A stretch of 64,000 nucleotides of DNA from Rhizobium oryzicola (GCF_030504645.1 NZ_JAUKWQ010000011.1:62001-126000), one strand, 5' to 3'; counted from the first letter of the stretch, positions 51,031 to 61,128 are shown. Translations and numbers: made by a program. The notes: generated by a model not told the origin, from the sequence alone.

Positions 51031-53085
51031 GTGACTCCATCTCACCCCACGCAAGAAGCAAGACGTGCGCAGAGCCTGTTCGATGCAACCATTCTGGCCG
51101 GCGCCGCGAAGGATGCCTTCCTGAAGCTTGATCCGCGCAAGCTCATCCGCAACCCTGTCATCTTCGTCACCGAAGTCGTCGCGGCCATCGTCTCGCTGCT
51201 CTTCGTCCGCGATCTGATCGTAGGCAGCGGCGCCGCCTTCTCCGGCCAGATCGCCGCCTGGCTCTGGTTCACGGTTCTGTTTGCAACCTTTGCCGAAGCG
51301 GTCGCAGAAGGCCGCGGCAAGGCGCAGGCCGACACGCTTCGCCGTACCAAGAGCGACCTCGTCGCCTATAAGCTTTCCGCCGATGGCAAGAGCTTCACAA
51401 CGATCCCAGCCGCTTCGCTGAAAGTCGGCGATGTCGTGCAGGTCGCGGCCGGCGAACTAATCCCCGGCGACGGCGAGGTTATCGAAGGCGTTGCCTCCGT
51501 CAACGAAAGCGCGATCACGGGCGAATCCGCCCCAGTCATTCGTGAAGCTGGTGGAGACCGTTCTGCTGTCACTGGCGGCACGCAGGTGCTGTCCGACCAG
51601 ATCCGCGTGCGCATCACCGTGGCACCCGGCTCTTCCTTTGTGGATCGGATGATCGCGCTGATCGAAGGTGCGGAACGTCAGAAAACCCCGAACGAGATCG
51701 CGCTGTCGATCCTGCTGTCCGGTCTCACGCTGGTCTTCCTGATCGCCGTCGTCACCCTTTGGGGTCTCGCCAGCTATTCCGGCATCGTCCTGTCAGTCAC
51801 GGTTCTCGCCGCCCTGCTGGTGACGCTGATCCCCACCACCATTGGTGGCCTCCTGTCTGCCATCGGCATTGCCGGCATGGACCGCCTCGTGCGCTTTAAC
51901 GTCATTGCCACCTCCGGCCGTGCGGTCGAAGCTGCCGGTGACGTGGACACACTGCTGCTCGACAAGACCGGCACGATCACCTTCGGCAACCGCATGGCGA
52001 GCGACTTCGTCGCGGTGCCGGGCGTGTCGCAGGGGGAACTGGCTGCTGCAGCCCTTGCATCCAGTCTCGCCGATGAAACGCCGGAAGGCCGCTCCATCGT
52101 GGCGCTTGCAACGGGCGAATTCGGCCAGGCTGCTCCAACGGAAAAGCCGGATCAGGTCATTCCCTTCTCGGCAGAAACCCGTCTTTCGGGTGTTGATATC
52201 GCCGGACGTCGTCTGCGCAAGGGCGCGGTGGACTCCGTGCTGAAATTCGCAGGCGTTGATGATGTCGCCGCGCCGAAGCCCTTCAAGGATGCGGTTGCCC
52301 GTATCGCACAGTCAGGCGGCACGCCGCTTGCCGTTGCCGATGGCAACCGTCTGCTCGGCGTTATCCATCTGAAGGACGTCGTCAAGCCCGGCATTAAGGA
52401 ACGGTTCGCTGCCATGCGTGCCATGGGTATCCGCACTGTGATGGTGACGGGCGACAATCCGGTCACGGCTGCGGCAATCGCCTCGGAAGCCGGCGTGGAT
52501 GACTTCCTCGCCCAGGCAACGCCGGAAGACAAGCTTGCCTATATCCGCAAGTCGCAGGAAGGCGGCCGCCTGATCGCCATGTGCGGCGACGGCACCAATG
52601 ACGCACCGGCGCTGGCCCAGGCCGATGTGGGCGTGGCTATGCAGACCGGTACCCAGGCCGCCCGCGAAGCGGCGAACATGGTGGATCTCGATTCCAGCCC
52701 AACCAAGCTCATCGAGATCGTGGAAATCGGCAAGCAGTTGCTGATGACCCGCGGTTCGCTGACCACCTTCTCGATTGCCAACGATGTGGCCAAGTATTTC
52801 GCCATCATCCCCGCACTGTTCGTCACGGCCTATCCGGGTCTTGCAGGCCTCAACATCATGGCGCTGTCCAGCCCGCAGTCGGCCATTCTCTCCGCCGTCA
52901 TCTTCAACGCACTGATCATCATCGCGCTGATCCCGCTTGCGTTGAAGGGTGTTTCCTATCGTCCGGTCGGTGCTGCCGCACTGCTGCGACGTAACCTGCT
53001 CGTCTATGGCGTCGGCGGACTGATCCTGCCCTTCATCGGGATCAAGCTTGTCGATCTCGCCGTGGCCGGCCTTCATCTGGTGTAA
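51031..53085 (+). CDS. kdpB: KdpB catalytic P-type ATPase subunit
   Basis: A 684-residue P-type ATPase that powers K+ uptake. The phosphorylated aspartate is D311 in LLDKTGTITFG. Other motifs are AITGESAPVIREAGGD (actuator), the membrane motif LIPTTIGGLLSAIGIAG, and MCGDGTNDAPALAQADVG (hinge). The start is GTG 51031, with GAGGCAG 10 bases upstream. Length matches the usual 680-690. Confidence 0.97.
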   Translation: MTPSHPTQEARRAQSLFDATILAGAAKDAFLKLDPRKLIRNPVIFVTEVVAAIVSLLFVRDLIVGSGAAFSGQIAAWLWFTVLFATFAEAVAEGRGKAQADTLRRTKSDLVAYKLSADGKSFTTIPAASLKVGDVVQVAAGELIPGDGEVIEGVASVNESAITGESAPVIREAGGDRSAVTGGTQVLSDQIRVRITVAPGSSFVDRMIALIEGAERQKTPNEIALSILLSGLTLVFLIAVVTLWGLASYSGIVLSVTVLAALLVTLIPTTIGGLLSAIGIAGMDRLVRFNVIATSGRAVEAAGDVDTLLLDKTGTITFGNRMASDFVAVPGVSQGELAAAALASSLADETPEGRSIVALATGEFGQAAPTEKPDQVIPFSAETRLSGVDIAGRRLRKGAVDSVLKFAGVDDVAAPKPFKDAVARIAQSGGTPLAVADGNRLLGVIHLKDVVKPGIKERFAAMRAMGIRTVMVTGDNPVTAAAIASEAGVDDFLAQATPEDKLAYIRKSQEGGRLIAMCGDGTNDAPALAQADVGVAMQTGTQAAREAANMVDLDSSPTKLIEIVEIGKQLLMTRGSLTTFSIANDVAKYFAIIPALFVTAYPGLAGLNIMALSSPQSAILSAVIFNALIIIALIPLALKGVSYRPVGAAALLRRNLLVYGVGGLILPFIGIKLVDLAVAGLHLV

Positions 53086-53087
53086 TC

Positions 53088-53654
53088 ATGCTTGCACATC
53101 TCAGACCTGCAATCGCCACCGTCTTGCTGTTTACCGGTATCTGCGGCCTGGCCTATCCGCTCGCCATCACGGGGATCGCAACCGCCACCATGCCCGCCCA
53201 GGCATTAGGCAGTCTCGCCCGCAACGGCGAGACAGTCGTCGGCTCTACGCTGATCGGCCAGACCTTTACCGCGGATAAATATTTCTGGCCGCGTCCGTCC
53301 GCGACCTCGCCGAACGGCTACAACGCCATGGCCTCCGGCGGCTCAAACCTGGCGCCGACCTCGCAGAAGCTGCATGATCAGATCGCCGCTAATATCGACG
53401 CCTGGAAAAAGGCGGGTGGATCCGGTGCTATTCCGGCCGACGCGGTGACCGCGTCCGGCTCCGGGCTTGATCCTGACATCACGCCGGAAAATGCGCGCAG
53501 CCAGATTGTCCGTGTCGCCAAGGCACGCGGACTTTCGGAAGCCGATGTCGCCAAAGTGGTGGACGCGAATGTTGAACGACGTCTCTTCGGCGTGATCGGC
53601 GAGGCGCATGTGAATGTGTTGAAGCTGAACATGGCGCTCGATTCAGTGAAGTAG
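53088..53654 (+). CDS. kdpC: KdpC subunit of potassium-transporting ATPase
   Basis: A 188-residue subunit with one N-terminal membrane helix (about 8-32) and a periplasmic domain. Conserved parts are LIGQTFTADKYFWPRPSAT, AMASGGSNLAPTS, SGLDPDITPENARSQI and the end FGVIGEAHVNVLKLNMALD. It starts 2 bases after the kdpB stop. KdpC assists assembly and affinity for K+ or ATP. Confidence 0.95.
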   Translation: MLAHLRPAIATVLLFTGICGLAYPLAITGIATATMPAQALGSLARNGETVVGSTLIGQTFTADKYFWPRPSATSPNGYNAMASGGSNLAPTSQKLHDQIAANIDAWKKAGGSGAIPADAVTASGSGLDPDITPENARSQIVRVAKARGLSEADVAKVVDANVERRLFGVIGEAHVNVLKLNMALDSVK

Positions 53655-53672
53655 AATCGATAAGCTCCGCTC

Positions 53673-56396
53673 ATGTCCGACGAGTTTCGCGATCAGGAAA
53701 ACCGGCCCGATCCGGATGCGCTTCTGGCGCTGGCAAGCCGCTCCCGAAAGGGGCGGCTCACCATATTTTTAGGCGCAGCACCGGGTGTCGGTAAAACCTT
53801 CGCCATGCTGTCGCGTGCCCGTATCCGCCAGATGGCGGGCACCGATATCGTTGTCGGCCTGGTGGAAACCCATGGCCGGGCGGAAACGGAAGCGCTGGTG
53901 GAGGGATTGGAAATCCTGCCCCGCAAAACTCTGGAATACAAAGGCAGGTCGCTCGAAGAGTTCGATCTCGATGCCGCCCTTGCCCGAAAGCCGGCCATCC
54001 TGATCGTCGATGAACTGGCGCACAGCAATCTGGGCGAAAGCCGTCATCCAAAACGCTATCAGGATGTCGAGGAACTGCTAGCCTCCGGCATTGATGTGTG
54101 GACAGCCCTCAACATCCAGCACCTGGAAAGCTTGTCGGATATCGTTTCGCAGATCACAGGCGTACAGGTGCGCGAGATCGTGCCGGACCGGGTGCTGAAG
54201 CAGGCGGATGATGTGATCCTCATCGACCTGCCGCCGGAGGAATTGCTGGCACGGTTGCGGGAGGGCAAGGTCTACGTGCCCGCCAATGCCGCGCGCGCCA
54301 CGGAAAGTTTTTTCCGTCTGGGCAATCTGACCGCGCTGCGTGAATTGGCGCTTCGCCGCACTGCCGATCGCGTCGATGACGAGATGGTGGATTTCCTCAA
54401 GCAGAACGCGATCGAAGGACCCTGGCGAACCTCGGAGAGGCTTCTGGTCTGCGTCGGTCCGGATGAACTGTCCGAAAAGGTGGTGATGACCGCAAGCCAT
54501 CTCTCCTCCGGCTTGAACGCACCCTGGCTCGTCGTGTGCCTTGAGCGGGCGGACCAGGTGGATGAAGACCCGCAAAGGCAGGCCCGCGTCGACGACACCC
54601 TGCGGCTTGCCGAGCGACTGGGAGGCGAGACCCGCCGCCTCTATGGTCGCGATTTCGTGGAAGAACTGCTGAAGGTCGCCCGCAAGGAGCATATCACTCA
54701 GATCGTCATCGGCGCGCCGCGGCGTTCGAGCCTTCAGCGGCTGTTTCGCCGCTCGCTTGCGGATGAATTGCTGAACCGGCTGGGCGGTCTTGGGCTTCAT
54801 TTCGTGACCGAAGACAAGCCGTCCGGGAGACGGTCGTTCGATCTGTTCAAGCGCTTTGGAAGTCGCCGCGTTGGTTTGACACCGCGCCAGTATGCCACGG
54901 CGCTTCTCGTCACTGTCGCGGCCACAGCGGCGGGACGGGCCATCATCGAAGTGGTGGCGCTTCCGAATGTCTCCATGCTTTTCCTGCTGGCTGTACTCGT
55001 CGCGGCTCTGCGGGAAGGATATCTGACCGCGCTGCTGGCTTCTGTTCTGTCAGCACTCGCCTACAACTTCTTCTTCATTCCACCGATCGGCACGCTGACG
55101 ATCGCCGCGCCTCATGAAGTGTTCGCCTTCATCATCTTCATTGTCGCAACCTTGCTCGCCGGTGGCATTGCCTCTCGTCTGCACAAGCAGGCACTTCTAT
55201 CCGCACGGCGCGCAGCGCAGACGCAGACACTTTATGAAGTGTCATCCAAACTGGCGGGGACGCTCGACCGAGAGGCGATCGTCTGGACGGCCGTCAGCCA
55301 ACTTAACAGCACCATCCAGCGGCCCGTGGCGCTTCTTGCGCCTGTCGATGGACAACTGGAGCTGCAATCCTCCTGGCCACCGGACACGGAGCTTGGTGTC
55401 GCCGAGCTGACGGCTGCGCGCTTTGCCTATGAAAAGGGTGAGGTGGCGGGATCGGGCACCGGTACTTTGCCCAATGCGAAGCTGCAATTCCGTCCGCTTC
55501 GCGGACCTTCTGGCACGCTGGCCGTCTGCGGCTACGCGCCGGATGCCGAGGGGCTGGACCCCACGGAAGAACATGCGCTGGCGGCCATTCTCGATCAGGT
55601 CACCATTGCGCTCGATCGATCGGCGCTGACGGTGAAGAGCGTTGAACAATCGGCACGATTGGAAAATGAACGCTTCCGCTCGGCGCTGCTTTCCTCCATC
55701 TCCCATGATCTCCGCACGCCCCTTGCCACCATTACCGGTGCCGTCACCAGTCTCAAGGAATTCGGCGACCGCATGCCGGAGGAAAGCCGGCGAGACCTGC
55801 TGATCTCCATCGAGGAGGAGGGCGAGCGCCTGTCGCGCTTTGTCGGCAATCTCCTGGATATGACCCGCATCGAATCCGGTGCTGTGGAGCCGAAGCGTGA
55901 TTGGGTGGATGTGGGCGAGGTGGTGCTGTCCAGTGTCGAGCGGGCGAAACGCCTGGCTCCAGGCATCGATATTTCCGCCAGCGTGGCCCAGGATCTGCCG
56001 CTCATCCGGGCTGACAGCGTGCTTTTGGGGCAGGTGCTGTTCAACCTCATCGACAATGCCTGCAAGCATGGCGGCGGCGAACCTGTGACGGTCTATGCCA
56101 AGATCGAAGGTCAGGCGGTTGCCGTGTCCGTCACCGATCTCGGCAAGGGAATTCCGGAAAAGGATCTGGACCGGGTGTTCGAAAAATTCTACCGCAGATC
56201 CAAGAAGACGGATGGCCGCAAACCGGGAACCGGGCTCGGCCTTTCCATTGCCAAGGGATTTGTGGAGGCCATGGGCGGCAGCATTCAGGTGGAAAGCCCG
56301 GCGGTGCGGCGGCGAGGCACACGCTTTACCGTGCGCTTTGCGGTGGAAGCCTCGGCCAATGACATGCCGGTGGCCAAGGGTAGGCAGGTGGTATGA
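53673..56396 (+). CDS. kdpD: KdpD potassium/turgor sensor kinase
   Basis: A 907-residue sensor kinase. The N-terminal KdpD domain has Walker A GAAPGVGKT at 34-42 and DELAHSNLGESRHPKRYQDVEELL in pieces (VDELAHSN, RHPKRYQDVEE), then a USP-like domain. Four close membrane helices (about 400-500) and a GAF-like region follow. The H-box SSISHDLRTPLATITG carries H678, then the ATPase motifs LIDNACKHGGGE and GTGLGLSIAKGFVEAMGG. It controls kdp expression through KdpE, with which its gene overlaps by 4 bases (ATGA). Confidence 0.96.
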   Translation: MSDEFRDQENRPDPDALLALASRSRKGRLTIFLGAAPGVGKTFAMLSRARIRQMAGTDIVVGLVETHGRAETEALVEGLEILPRKTLEYKGRSLEEFDLDAALARKPAILIVDELAHSNLGESRHPKRYQDVEELLASGIDVWTALNIQHLESLSDIVSQITGVQVREIVPDRVLKQADDVILIDLPPEELLARLREGKVYVPANAARATESFFRLGNLTALRELALRRTADRVDDEMVDFLKQNAIEGPWRTSERLLVCVGPDELSEKVVMTASHLSSGLNAPWLVVCLERADQVDEDPQRQARVDDTLRLAERLGGETRRLYGRDFVEELLKVARKEHITQIVIGAPRRSSLQRLFRRSLADELLNRLGGLGLHFVTEDKPSGRRSFDLFKRFGSRRVGLTPRQYATALLVTVAATAAGRAIIEVVALPNVSMLFLLAVLVAALREGYLTALLASVLSALAYNFFFIPPIGTLTIAAPHEVFAFIIFIVATLLAGGIASRLHKQALLSARRAAQTQTLYEVSSKLAGTLDREAIVWTAVSQLNSTIQRPVALLAPVDGQLELQSSWPPDTELGVAELTAARFAYEKGEVAGSGTGTLPNAKLQFRPLRGPSGTLAVCGYAPDAEGLDPTEEHALAAILDQVTIALDRSALTVKSVEQSARLENERFRSALLSSISHDLRTPLATITGAVTSLKEFGDRMPEESRRDLLISIEEEGERLSRFVGNLLDMTRIESGAVEPKRDWVDVGEVVLSSVERAKRLAPGIDISASVAQDLPLIRADSVLLGQVLFNLIDNACKHGGGEPVTVYAKIEGQAVAVSVTDLGKGIPEKDLDRVFEKFYRRSKKTDGRKPGTGLGLSIAKGFVEAMGGSIQVESPAVRRRGTRFTVRFAVEASANDMPVAKGRQVV

Positions 56397-57088
56397 GCGG
56401 CCAGCGGGTTTTGATCGTTGATGACGAGCAGCAGATCCTGCGGTTCCTCAAGCCCGCTCTGTCTGCAGCCGGTTACGATGTCATCGAGGCGATGACCGGC
56501 GAGAAGGCGCTTGCCTCGGCGGCGACCGCATCGCCGGAGCTCATCATTCTGGATCTCGGCCTGCCGGATATGGATGGCAAGGAGGTGATCCAGCGGCTGC
56601 GCAGCTGGACGCGGGTTCCGATCATCGTGCTTTCGGCGCGCGACCGCGAGACGGAAAAGATCGCAGCGCTCGATCTCGGTGCCGATGATTATCTTGAGAA
56701 GCCTTTCGGCATTGGCGAACTCACGGCGCGCATCCGTGCTGCCCTTCGCCATAACCAGAGCGAGACGGCTGCTTCCGCCACCATCACCAGCGGCAACCTG
56801 ACCATCGATCTCGCGCGGCGTCTTGTGACGAAGAGCGGCGAAACGGTGCGGCTGACGCCGAAGGAGTATGATCTGCTCGTTCTCCTGGGGCGCCATGCGG
56901 GCCGCGTCATGACCCATGGTATGCTGCTGAAGCAGGTATGGGGCCCCGCGCACGAACATGACCTGCAATATCTGCGCGTCTTCATCAGGCAGATCCGCGC
57001 CAAAATCGAGGAGAACGAAGCAGCACCGCAAATCATCCTCACCGAGCCTGGTGTTGGCTATCGCTTCATGTCCGAAGCCGGCTTGTAA
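56393..57088 (+). CDS. kdpE: KdpE response regulator
   Basis: A 231-residue OmpR-family regulator with D10/D11, phospho-accepting D54 in LIILDLGLPDMDGKEV, LSARDRETEKIAAL and YLEKPFGIGEL. The winged helix has LTPKEYDLLVLLGRHAGRVMTHGMLLKQVWG and TEPGVGYRF. It activates kdpFABC under low K+ or osmotic stress. The putative TTATG repeat upstream of the operon may be its site. kdpDE are in the same operon as the structural genes. Confidence 0.95.
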   Translation: MSGQRVLIVDDEQQILRFLKPALSAAGYDVIEAMTGEKALASAATASPELIILDLGLPDMDGKEVIQRLRSWTRVPIIVLSARDRETEKIAALDLGADDYLEKPFGIGELTARIRAALRHNQSETAASATITSGNLTIDLARRLVTKSGETVRLTPKEYDLLVLLGRHAGRVMTHGMLLKQVWGPAHEHDLQYLRVFIRQIRAKIEENEAAPQIILTEPGVGYRFMSEAGL

Positions 57089-57220
57089 AGGATTGTCATT
57101 GCTTAAATTTGCTTAATTGCTGGGCATGCCTGCTTCTTAGGCTTGAATTTGAGGGTGATCTTATTAGTATCGCGGCGCCTGCTTGAAGTGCCGGTATCCC
57201 CAGAGAAGGACAGAGAACCA

Positions 57221-58258
57221 ATGACGAAGAATCTCCGCCTGTTGGCATCCGCCCTGGCGATGGGCGTTGCATTTGCCGCGTCCGCGGTATCCGCCGAAGC
57301 GAAGACCTTTACCATTTCCTGGTGGGGCTATAACGGCGACAAGCTGAACGCCAATATCATCGAACCATTCAAGAAGATCTGCGGCTGCGATATCGTCTTC
57401 GAAACCGGCAACAATGCCGACCGTGTGAACAAGCTGAAGCTGCGCGGCGGCAAGGGCGTCGACGTCATCTATCTCTCGGACAGCTTCTCGCAGGCTGGCA
57501 TTGCCGATGGCTTGTTCCTGAAGATCGACGGCTCCAAGCTGCCGAACCTCGCTGATCTCTACGACCTCGCCAAAGATCCTCAGGGCGGTTACGGCCCGGC
57601 CTATACCATTGGCCGCGTCGGCATTGTCTATGATGCGGCGAAGGTCAATCCGGCCATCACCTCCTGGAACGACCTCTGGCGTCCGGATCTGAAAAGTGCA
57701 GTGAGCCTGCCCGGCATCACCACCACGGCCGGTCCCATGGTCGTGATGCAGGCGGGCAAGCATGCCGGTGTCGATGCGTTCACCAATGCCGACAAGGCCT
57801 TCGAGGCCGTCACGGCGCTGAAGCCGAATGTTGCCAAGAACTACAATACCGGTTCCGAACTGGTGAACCTGCTCTCGACCGGCGAAGCCAAGGTTTCGAT
57901 TGCGCAGGACTTCACGCTGGCTTCGATGAAGGCCGCCGTGCCGACCATGACCTGGGCGACGCTGAAGGAAGGCGATATCGCCACGCTGAACACGGTCAAC
58001 ATTCCCAAGGGTTCGGAAAACGTCGACCTGGCTTATCAGTTCATCAACTTCATCCTGTCCAAGCCGGTGCAGCAGCTCGAAGCAGAGCAGGGCGTTGACG
58101 CCCCTGTTTCCAAGAAGGTCGAGCTGACACCGGAACAGGCGAAGATCTGGACCTATGGCGCGGACACGATCGCCAAGCTGACGCTTCTGAACTACGCCAA
58201 GATGAACGATGCCAAGATGGACTGGATCGATCGCTGGAACGAGATCTTCAGCAAATAA
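57221..58258 (+). CDS. Periplasmic binding protein of PotABCD-like ABC importer
   Basis: A 345-residue PotD-type binding protein with signal peptide cleavage near VSAEAKTFTI. Then come FTISWWGYNGDKLNANIIEPFK in pieces (ISWWGYNG, NIIEPFKK), ETGNNADRVNKLKLRGGKGVDVI, and GPAYTIGRVGIVYD. ATG 57221 begins the signal peptide; codons upstream to 57143 have no ribosome site. The ligand could be a polyamine or a nitrogenous compound. A convergent adenine deaminase at the end of the operon hints at purines but does not prove it. Confidence 0.88.
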   Translation: MTKNLRLLASALAMGVAFAASAVSAEAKTFTISWWGYNGDKLNANIIEPFKKICGCDIVFETGNNADRVNKLKLRGGKGVDVIYLSDSFSQAGIADGLFLKIDGSKLPNLADLYDLAKDPQGGYGPAYTIGRVGIVYDAAKVNPAITSWNDLWRPDLKSAVSLPGITTTAGPMVVMQAGKHAGVDAFTNADKAFEAVTALKPNVAKNYNTGSELVNLLSTGEAKVSIAQDFTLASMKAAVPTMTWATLKEGDIATLNTVNIPKGSENVDLAYQFINFILSKPVQQLEAEQGVDAPVSKKVELTPEQAKIWTYGADTIAKLTLLNYAKMNDAKMDWIDRWNEIFSK

Positions 58259-58281
58259 TCGTGGCAGAACGCAAAAAGAAT

Positions 58282-58302
58282 CGGCCCGCGCAGAGCGGGC
58301 CG
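58282..58302 (+). repeat. GC stem-loop after binding-protein gene (first of two)
   Basis: Arms 58282-58289 and 58295-58302 form a perfect 8-bp GC stem with a 5-base loop, 24 bases after the stop. It probably protects or attenuates the transcript. Confidence 0.65.
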
Positions 58303-58310
58303 GTTTACAC

Positions 58311-58337
58311 AACCGGCTTTGTAGGCTAGCCGGTTTT
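58311..58337 (+). terminator. Second hairpin with short T-run (attenuator-like)
   Basis: Arms 58311-58317 and 58329-58335 pair perfectly over 7 bp, followed by a short T-run. Placed between binding-protein and permease genes, it would partly terminate transcription. Confidence 0.5.
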
Positions 58338-58418
58338 GACAGGGCGACTATTTCGCCAAAGAGACAATACCGGACAATCTGAACGCTGTCCTCCGAGATC
58401 ACGGATGCGTTGCCTGAG

Positions 58419-59252
58419 ATGACGATGGTGAAACGTTTAACCCCTTGGCTTCTGGCGGCTCCGGCCACCCTTCTGGTGCTGGCATTCCTGATCCTGCCGG
58501 TCGGGTCCACGCTGGCGACAACCTTCCTTGAACCCAAGGGCTGGATTGCGCCCTACGTCACCTTCTTCAACAGCGGCGTTCGGCGCACGGTGCTTTATCG
58601 CACCATCGAAATTTCCGTCATCACCACGGTTCTCTCCGTGATTATCGGCTTCATCGCTGCCTATGTGGTGGCGCATGTGCCGGGACGGTTGAAAAGCATC
58701 ATGATCATCGCGGCGGTCTTTCCGCTGCTGACGGGCGTCGTGGTGCGTTCCTTTGCCTGGCTGATCCTGCTCGGCAAGAACGGCATCCTGAATTCGGCGC
58801 TGCTCGGGCTTGGTCTGATCAGCCAGCCGCTCTCCATGCTCTATACCGAAGGCGCGGTTATCGCGGCGATGGTCTATCTCTTCGTGCCGCTGATGATCCT
58901 GACGCTGGCCGGCGTTCTCGAGGGTATTCCGAAGGATGTGCTGGAGGCGGCAACCTCGCTCGGTGCCACACCTTTCGGCGTGTTTCGCCAAGTCATTCTG
59001 CCGCTCGCCATGCCGGGCCTGATCGTCGGTGCCGTACTGGTTTTTACCGGCAGCTTCACATCCTATGCCACACCACAGCTTCTGGGCGGCGAAAAGCAGA
59101 TGATGATGGGTACGCTCCTCTATCAGCGCGCCATGGTCACCTTCGACTGGGTGGGCGCTTCCACGGTGGCCGCCATCATGGTGGTGGTGACTTTCGTGAT
59201 CGTCTTCCTGATGACGCGGCTTGCGCGCCGCCTGAACCCGATGGTGGCCTGA
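58419..59252 (+). CDS. PotB-like ABC importer permease
   Basis: A permease of about 277 residues with six helices and the loop IPKDVLEAATSLGATPFGVFRQVILPLAMPGLI. The segment VFTGSFTSYATPQLLGG is typical of PotB. The start is uncertain among TTG 58410, ATG 58419 and ATG 58425, as ribosome sites are weak. It follows the double hairpin and precedes its partner by 4 bases. Confidence 0.88.
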   Translation: MTMVKRLTPWLLAAPATLLVLAFLILPVGSTLATTFLEPKGWIAPYVTFFNSGVRRTVLYRTIEISVITTVLSVIIGFIAAYVVAHVPGRLKSIMIIAAVFPLLTGVVVRSFAWLILLGKNGILNSALLGLGLISQPLSMLYTEGAVIAAMVYLFVPLMILTLAGVLEGIPKDVLEAATSLGATPFGVFRQVILPLAMPGLIVGAVLVFTGSFTSYATPQLLGGEKQMMMGTLLYQRAMVTFDWVGASTVAAIMVVVTFVIVFLMTRLARRLNPMVA

Positions 59253-59256
59253 CCCG

Positions 59257-60045
59257 ATGACCACAAAGCTTCACCCGCTTCTGATTGTGTTTGCTGCCGT
59301 GATCTTCGCGATCCTGGTCGCACCCCTCTTCATCATTCTGGGCGCCGCCGTGAGCGATACCAGCTTTTTGACCTTCCCGCCGCAGGGTTTTACCATGCGG
59401 TGGTTCACCAATATTTTCGATATCACCGCCTTTCGCACGACGGCCATCACCAGCCTGCAGGTGGCCGTGACCGGCACTTTCCTGGCGCTGCTGATCGGCA
59501 TTCCCGCCGCCTATGCCATGAACCGCTTCCGCATTCGTCTGCCGTCCTGGCTATCGAATGTCTTCGTCCTGCCGATTCTCGTGCCGGAAATCGTGCTCGG
59601 CTTCTCACTGGTGAAATCCATCACGATTGGGCTTGAGCTGCCGGTCTTCGCAACGCTGCTGATCGGCCACACGCTGCTGGTGCTGCCCTATGCGGTGCGG
59701 GTGGTGGGGGCGAGCCTTGCCTCTTTCGACTTCTCCATTGAGGAAGCGGCAATCAGCCTTGGTTGCCCGCCCTTGAAAACCTTCTTCACGGTCGTGCTGC
59801 CGAATATCGGTGCGGGTGTTGTGGCGGCCTTCATCCTCGCCTTCATCACCTCCATCAACGATGTCTCTACCTCCCTGTTCCTCACGGGCCCTGGGGTCTC
59901 GACCCTGCCGATCCAGATCATCGCGCATATGGAGCAGTTCTTCGATCCCACCATCGCCTCCGTTTCCGTGCTGCTGATGATCCTGACGGTTGGCGTCATG
60001 GCCATCGTCGAAGCCACCCTTGGCCTGACCTTCCTGACCAAATGA
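59257..60045 (+). CDS. PotC-like ABC importer permease
   Basis: A 262-residue second permease with six helices, MRWFTNIF near the N-terminus, and the loop FDFSIEEAAISLGCPPLKTFFTVVLPNIGAGVVAAF. The segment SINDVSTSLFLTGPG is typical of PotC. It starts 4 bases after the first permease stop. Confidence 0.9.
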   Translation: MTTKLHPLLIVFAAVIFAILVAPLFIILGAAVSDTSFLTFPPQGFTMRWFTNIFDITAFRTTAITSLQVAVTGTFLALLIGIPAAYAMNRFRIRLPSWLSNVFVLPILVPEIVLGFSLVKSITIGLELPVFATLLIGHTLLVLPYAVRVVGASLASFDFSIEEAAISLGCPPLKTFFTVVLPNIGAGVVAAFILAFITSINDVSTSLFLTGPGVSTLPIQIIAHMEQFFDPTIASVSVLLMILTVGVMAIVEATLGLTFLTK

Positions 60046-60069
60046 CCTTTCAGACAAAGTGACCCGCCC

Positions 60070-61128
60070 GTGACCGTTTCGCTGACCCTCGATAACGTTT
60101 CTGCCCATTACGGCTCCACCCAGGTGCTGAAAGACCTGTCGCTTTCGGTGAAGGCCGGGGAACTGGTCTCGCTGCTGGGCTCCAGCGGCTGCGGCAAGAC
60201 GACGACACTGCGGCTGGTCGCCGGCTTTCTGGAGCCGAGTGCCGGCAGCATCCGGCTGGGCGACCGTGACCTGACGCGGCTTCCCGCCCATCAGCGCGAT
60301 ATCGGCCTTGTCTTCCAGAACTATGCGCTGTTTCCGCATTTGAGCGTGCGTGACAACGTAGCCTTCGGCCTGAAGCAGCGCGGTGTTGGCAAGGCGGAGC
60401 GAGATGCCAAGGCCAATGCCATGCTGGAGCGCGTCGGCCTTTCCGCCTTTGCGGAACGCATGCCAGCAGCCCTTTCCGGCGGCCAGAAGCAGCGTGTCGC
60501 GCTCGCCCGCGCACTTGTCATCGAACCGCCGCTGCTGATGTTCGATGAGCCGCTGTCCAACCTCGATGCCAAGCTGCGCGTCGACATGCGTGTGGAGATC
60601 CGCCGTCTGCAGCGGGCCAATGGCACGACATCGCTCTATGTCACGCATGATCAGGAAGAGGCCTTCTCGATCTCCGACCGCGTGGCGATCATGAACGCCG
60701 GCCGCATCATGCAGCTCGATACGCCGGAAGTGCTTTACCAACGCCCGGCCAACAGTTTTGTCGCCCGTTTCGTCGGCTTCGAAAACCTGATCGAAATGAC
60801 GGTGACGGAGCGCAACGGCGAGATGGTGACGGCGACAACCAAGGCCGGTGCATCGCTGACACTGTCGCAGACCGTCTATGGTGCGATCCCCGACCGTTTC
60901 ATTCTGGCAGCCCGTCCCGATGGTCTGGCTGTGCGCCAGAGCGGCGAAGGCATTCCCGTTACCCTCGGCATCCGCACCTATCTCGGTCGCGCCTACCAGT
61001 ATCAGTGCACGACATCGACTGGAGACCTGACCGGCAACGGGCCGCTCAGCGAACTGCTGGAGCCCGGCGCCCAAGCCGTGCTGGTGCCTGTGCCGGAGCA
61101 ATGCTGCATCCTGCCGCCGGAAGCCTGA
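60070..61128 (+). CDS. PotA-like ABC importer ATPase
   Basis: A 352-residue ATPase with Walker A GSSGCGKT at 37-44, Q-loop LVFQNYALFPHLSV, signature ALSGGQKQRVALARA, Walker B LLMFDEPLSNLDAKLR, the H-loop VTHDQEEAFSISDR and a C-terminal TOBE region. It ends 6 bases from the convergent deaminase stop. Confidence 0.92.
   Translation: MTVSLTLDNVSAHYGSTQVLKDLSLSVKAGELVSLLGSSGCGKTTTLRLVAGFLEPSAGSIRLGDRDLTRLPAHQRDIGLVFQNYALFPHLSVRDNVAFGLKQRGVGKAERDAKANAMLERVGLSAFAERMPAALSGGQKQRVALARALVIEPPLLMFDEPLSNLDAKLRVDMRVEIRRLQRANGTTSLYVTHDQEEAFSISDRVAIMNAGRIMQLDTPEVLYQRPANSFVARFVGFENLIEMTVTERNGEMVTATTKAGASLTLSQTVYGAIPDRFILAARPDGLAVRQSGEGIPVTLGIRTYLGRAYQYQCTTSTGDLTGNGPLSELLEPGAQAVLVPVPEQCCILPPEA

Noticed and set aside
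59605..61101. A 498-codon open frame on the minus strand
   Set aside because: It lies over a clear PotA-type ATPase gene and the end of the PotC gene. The translation is low complexity with many H, R and Q and no family motif. High GC coding produces such shadows.
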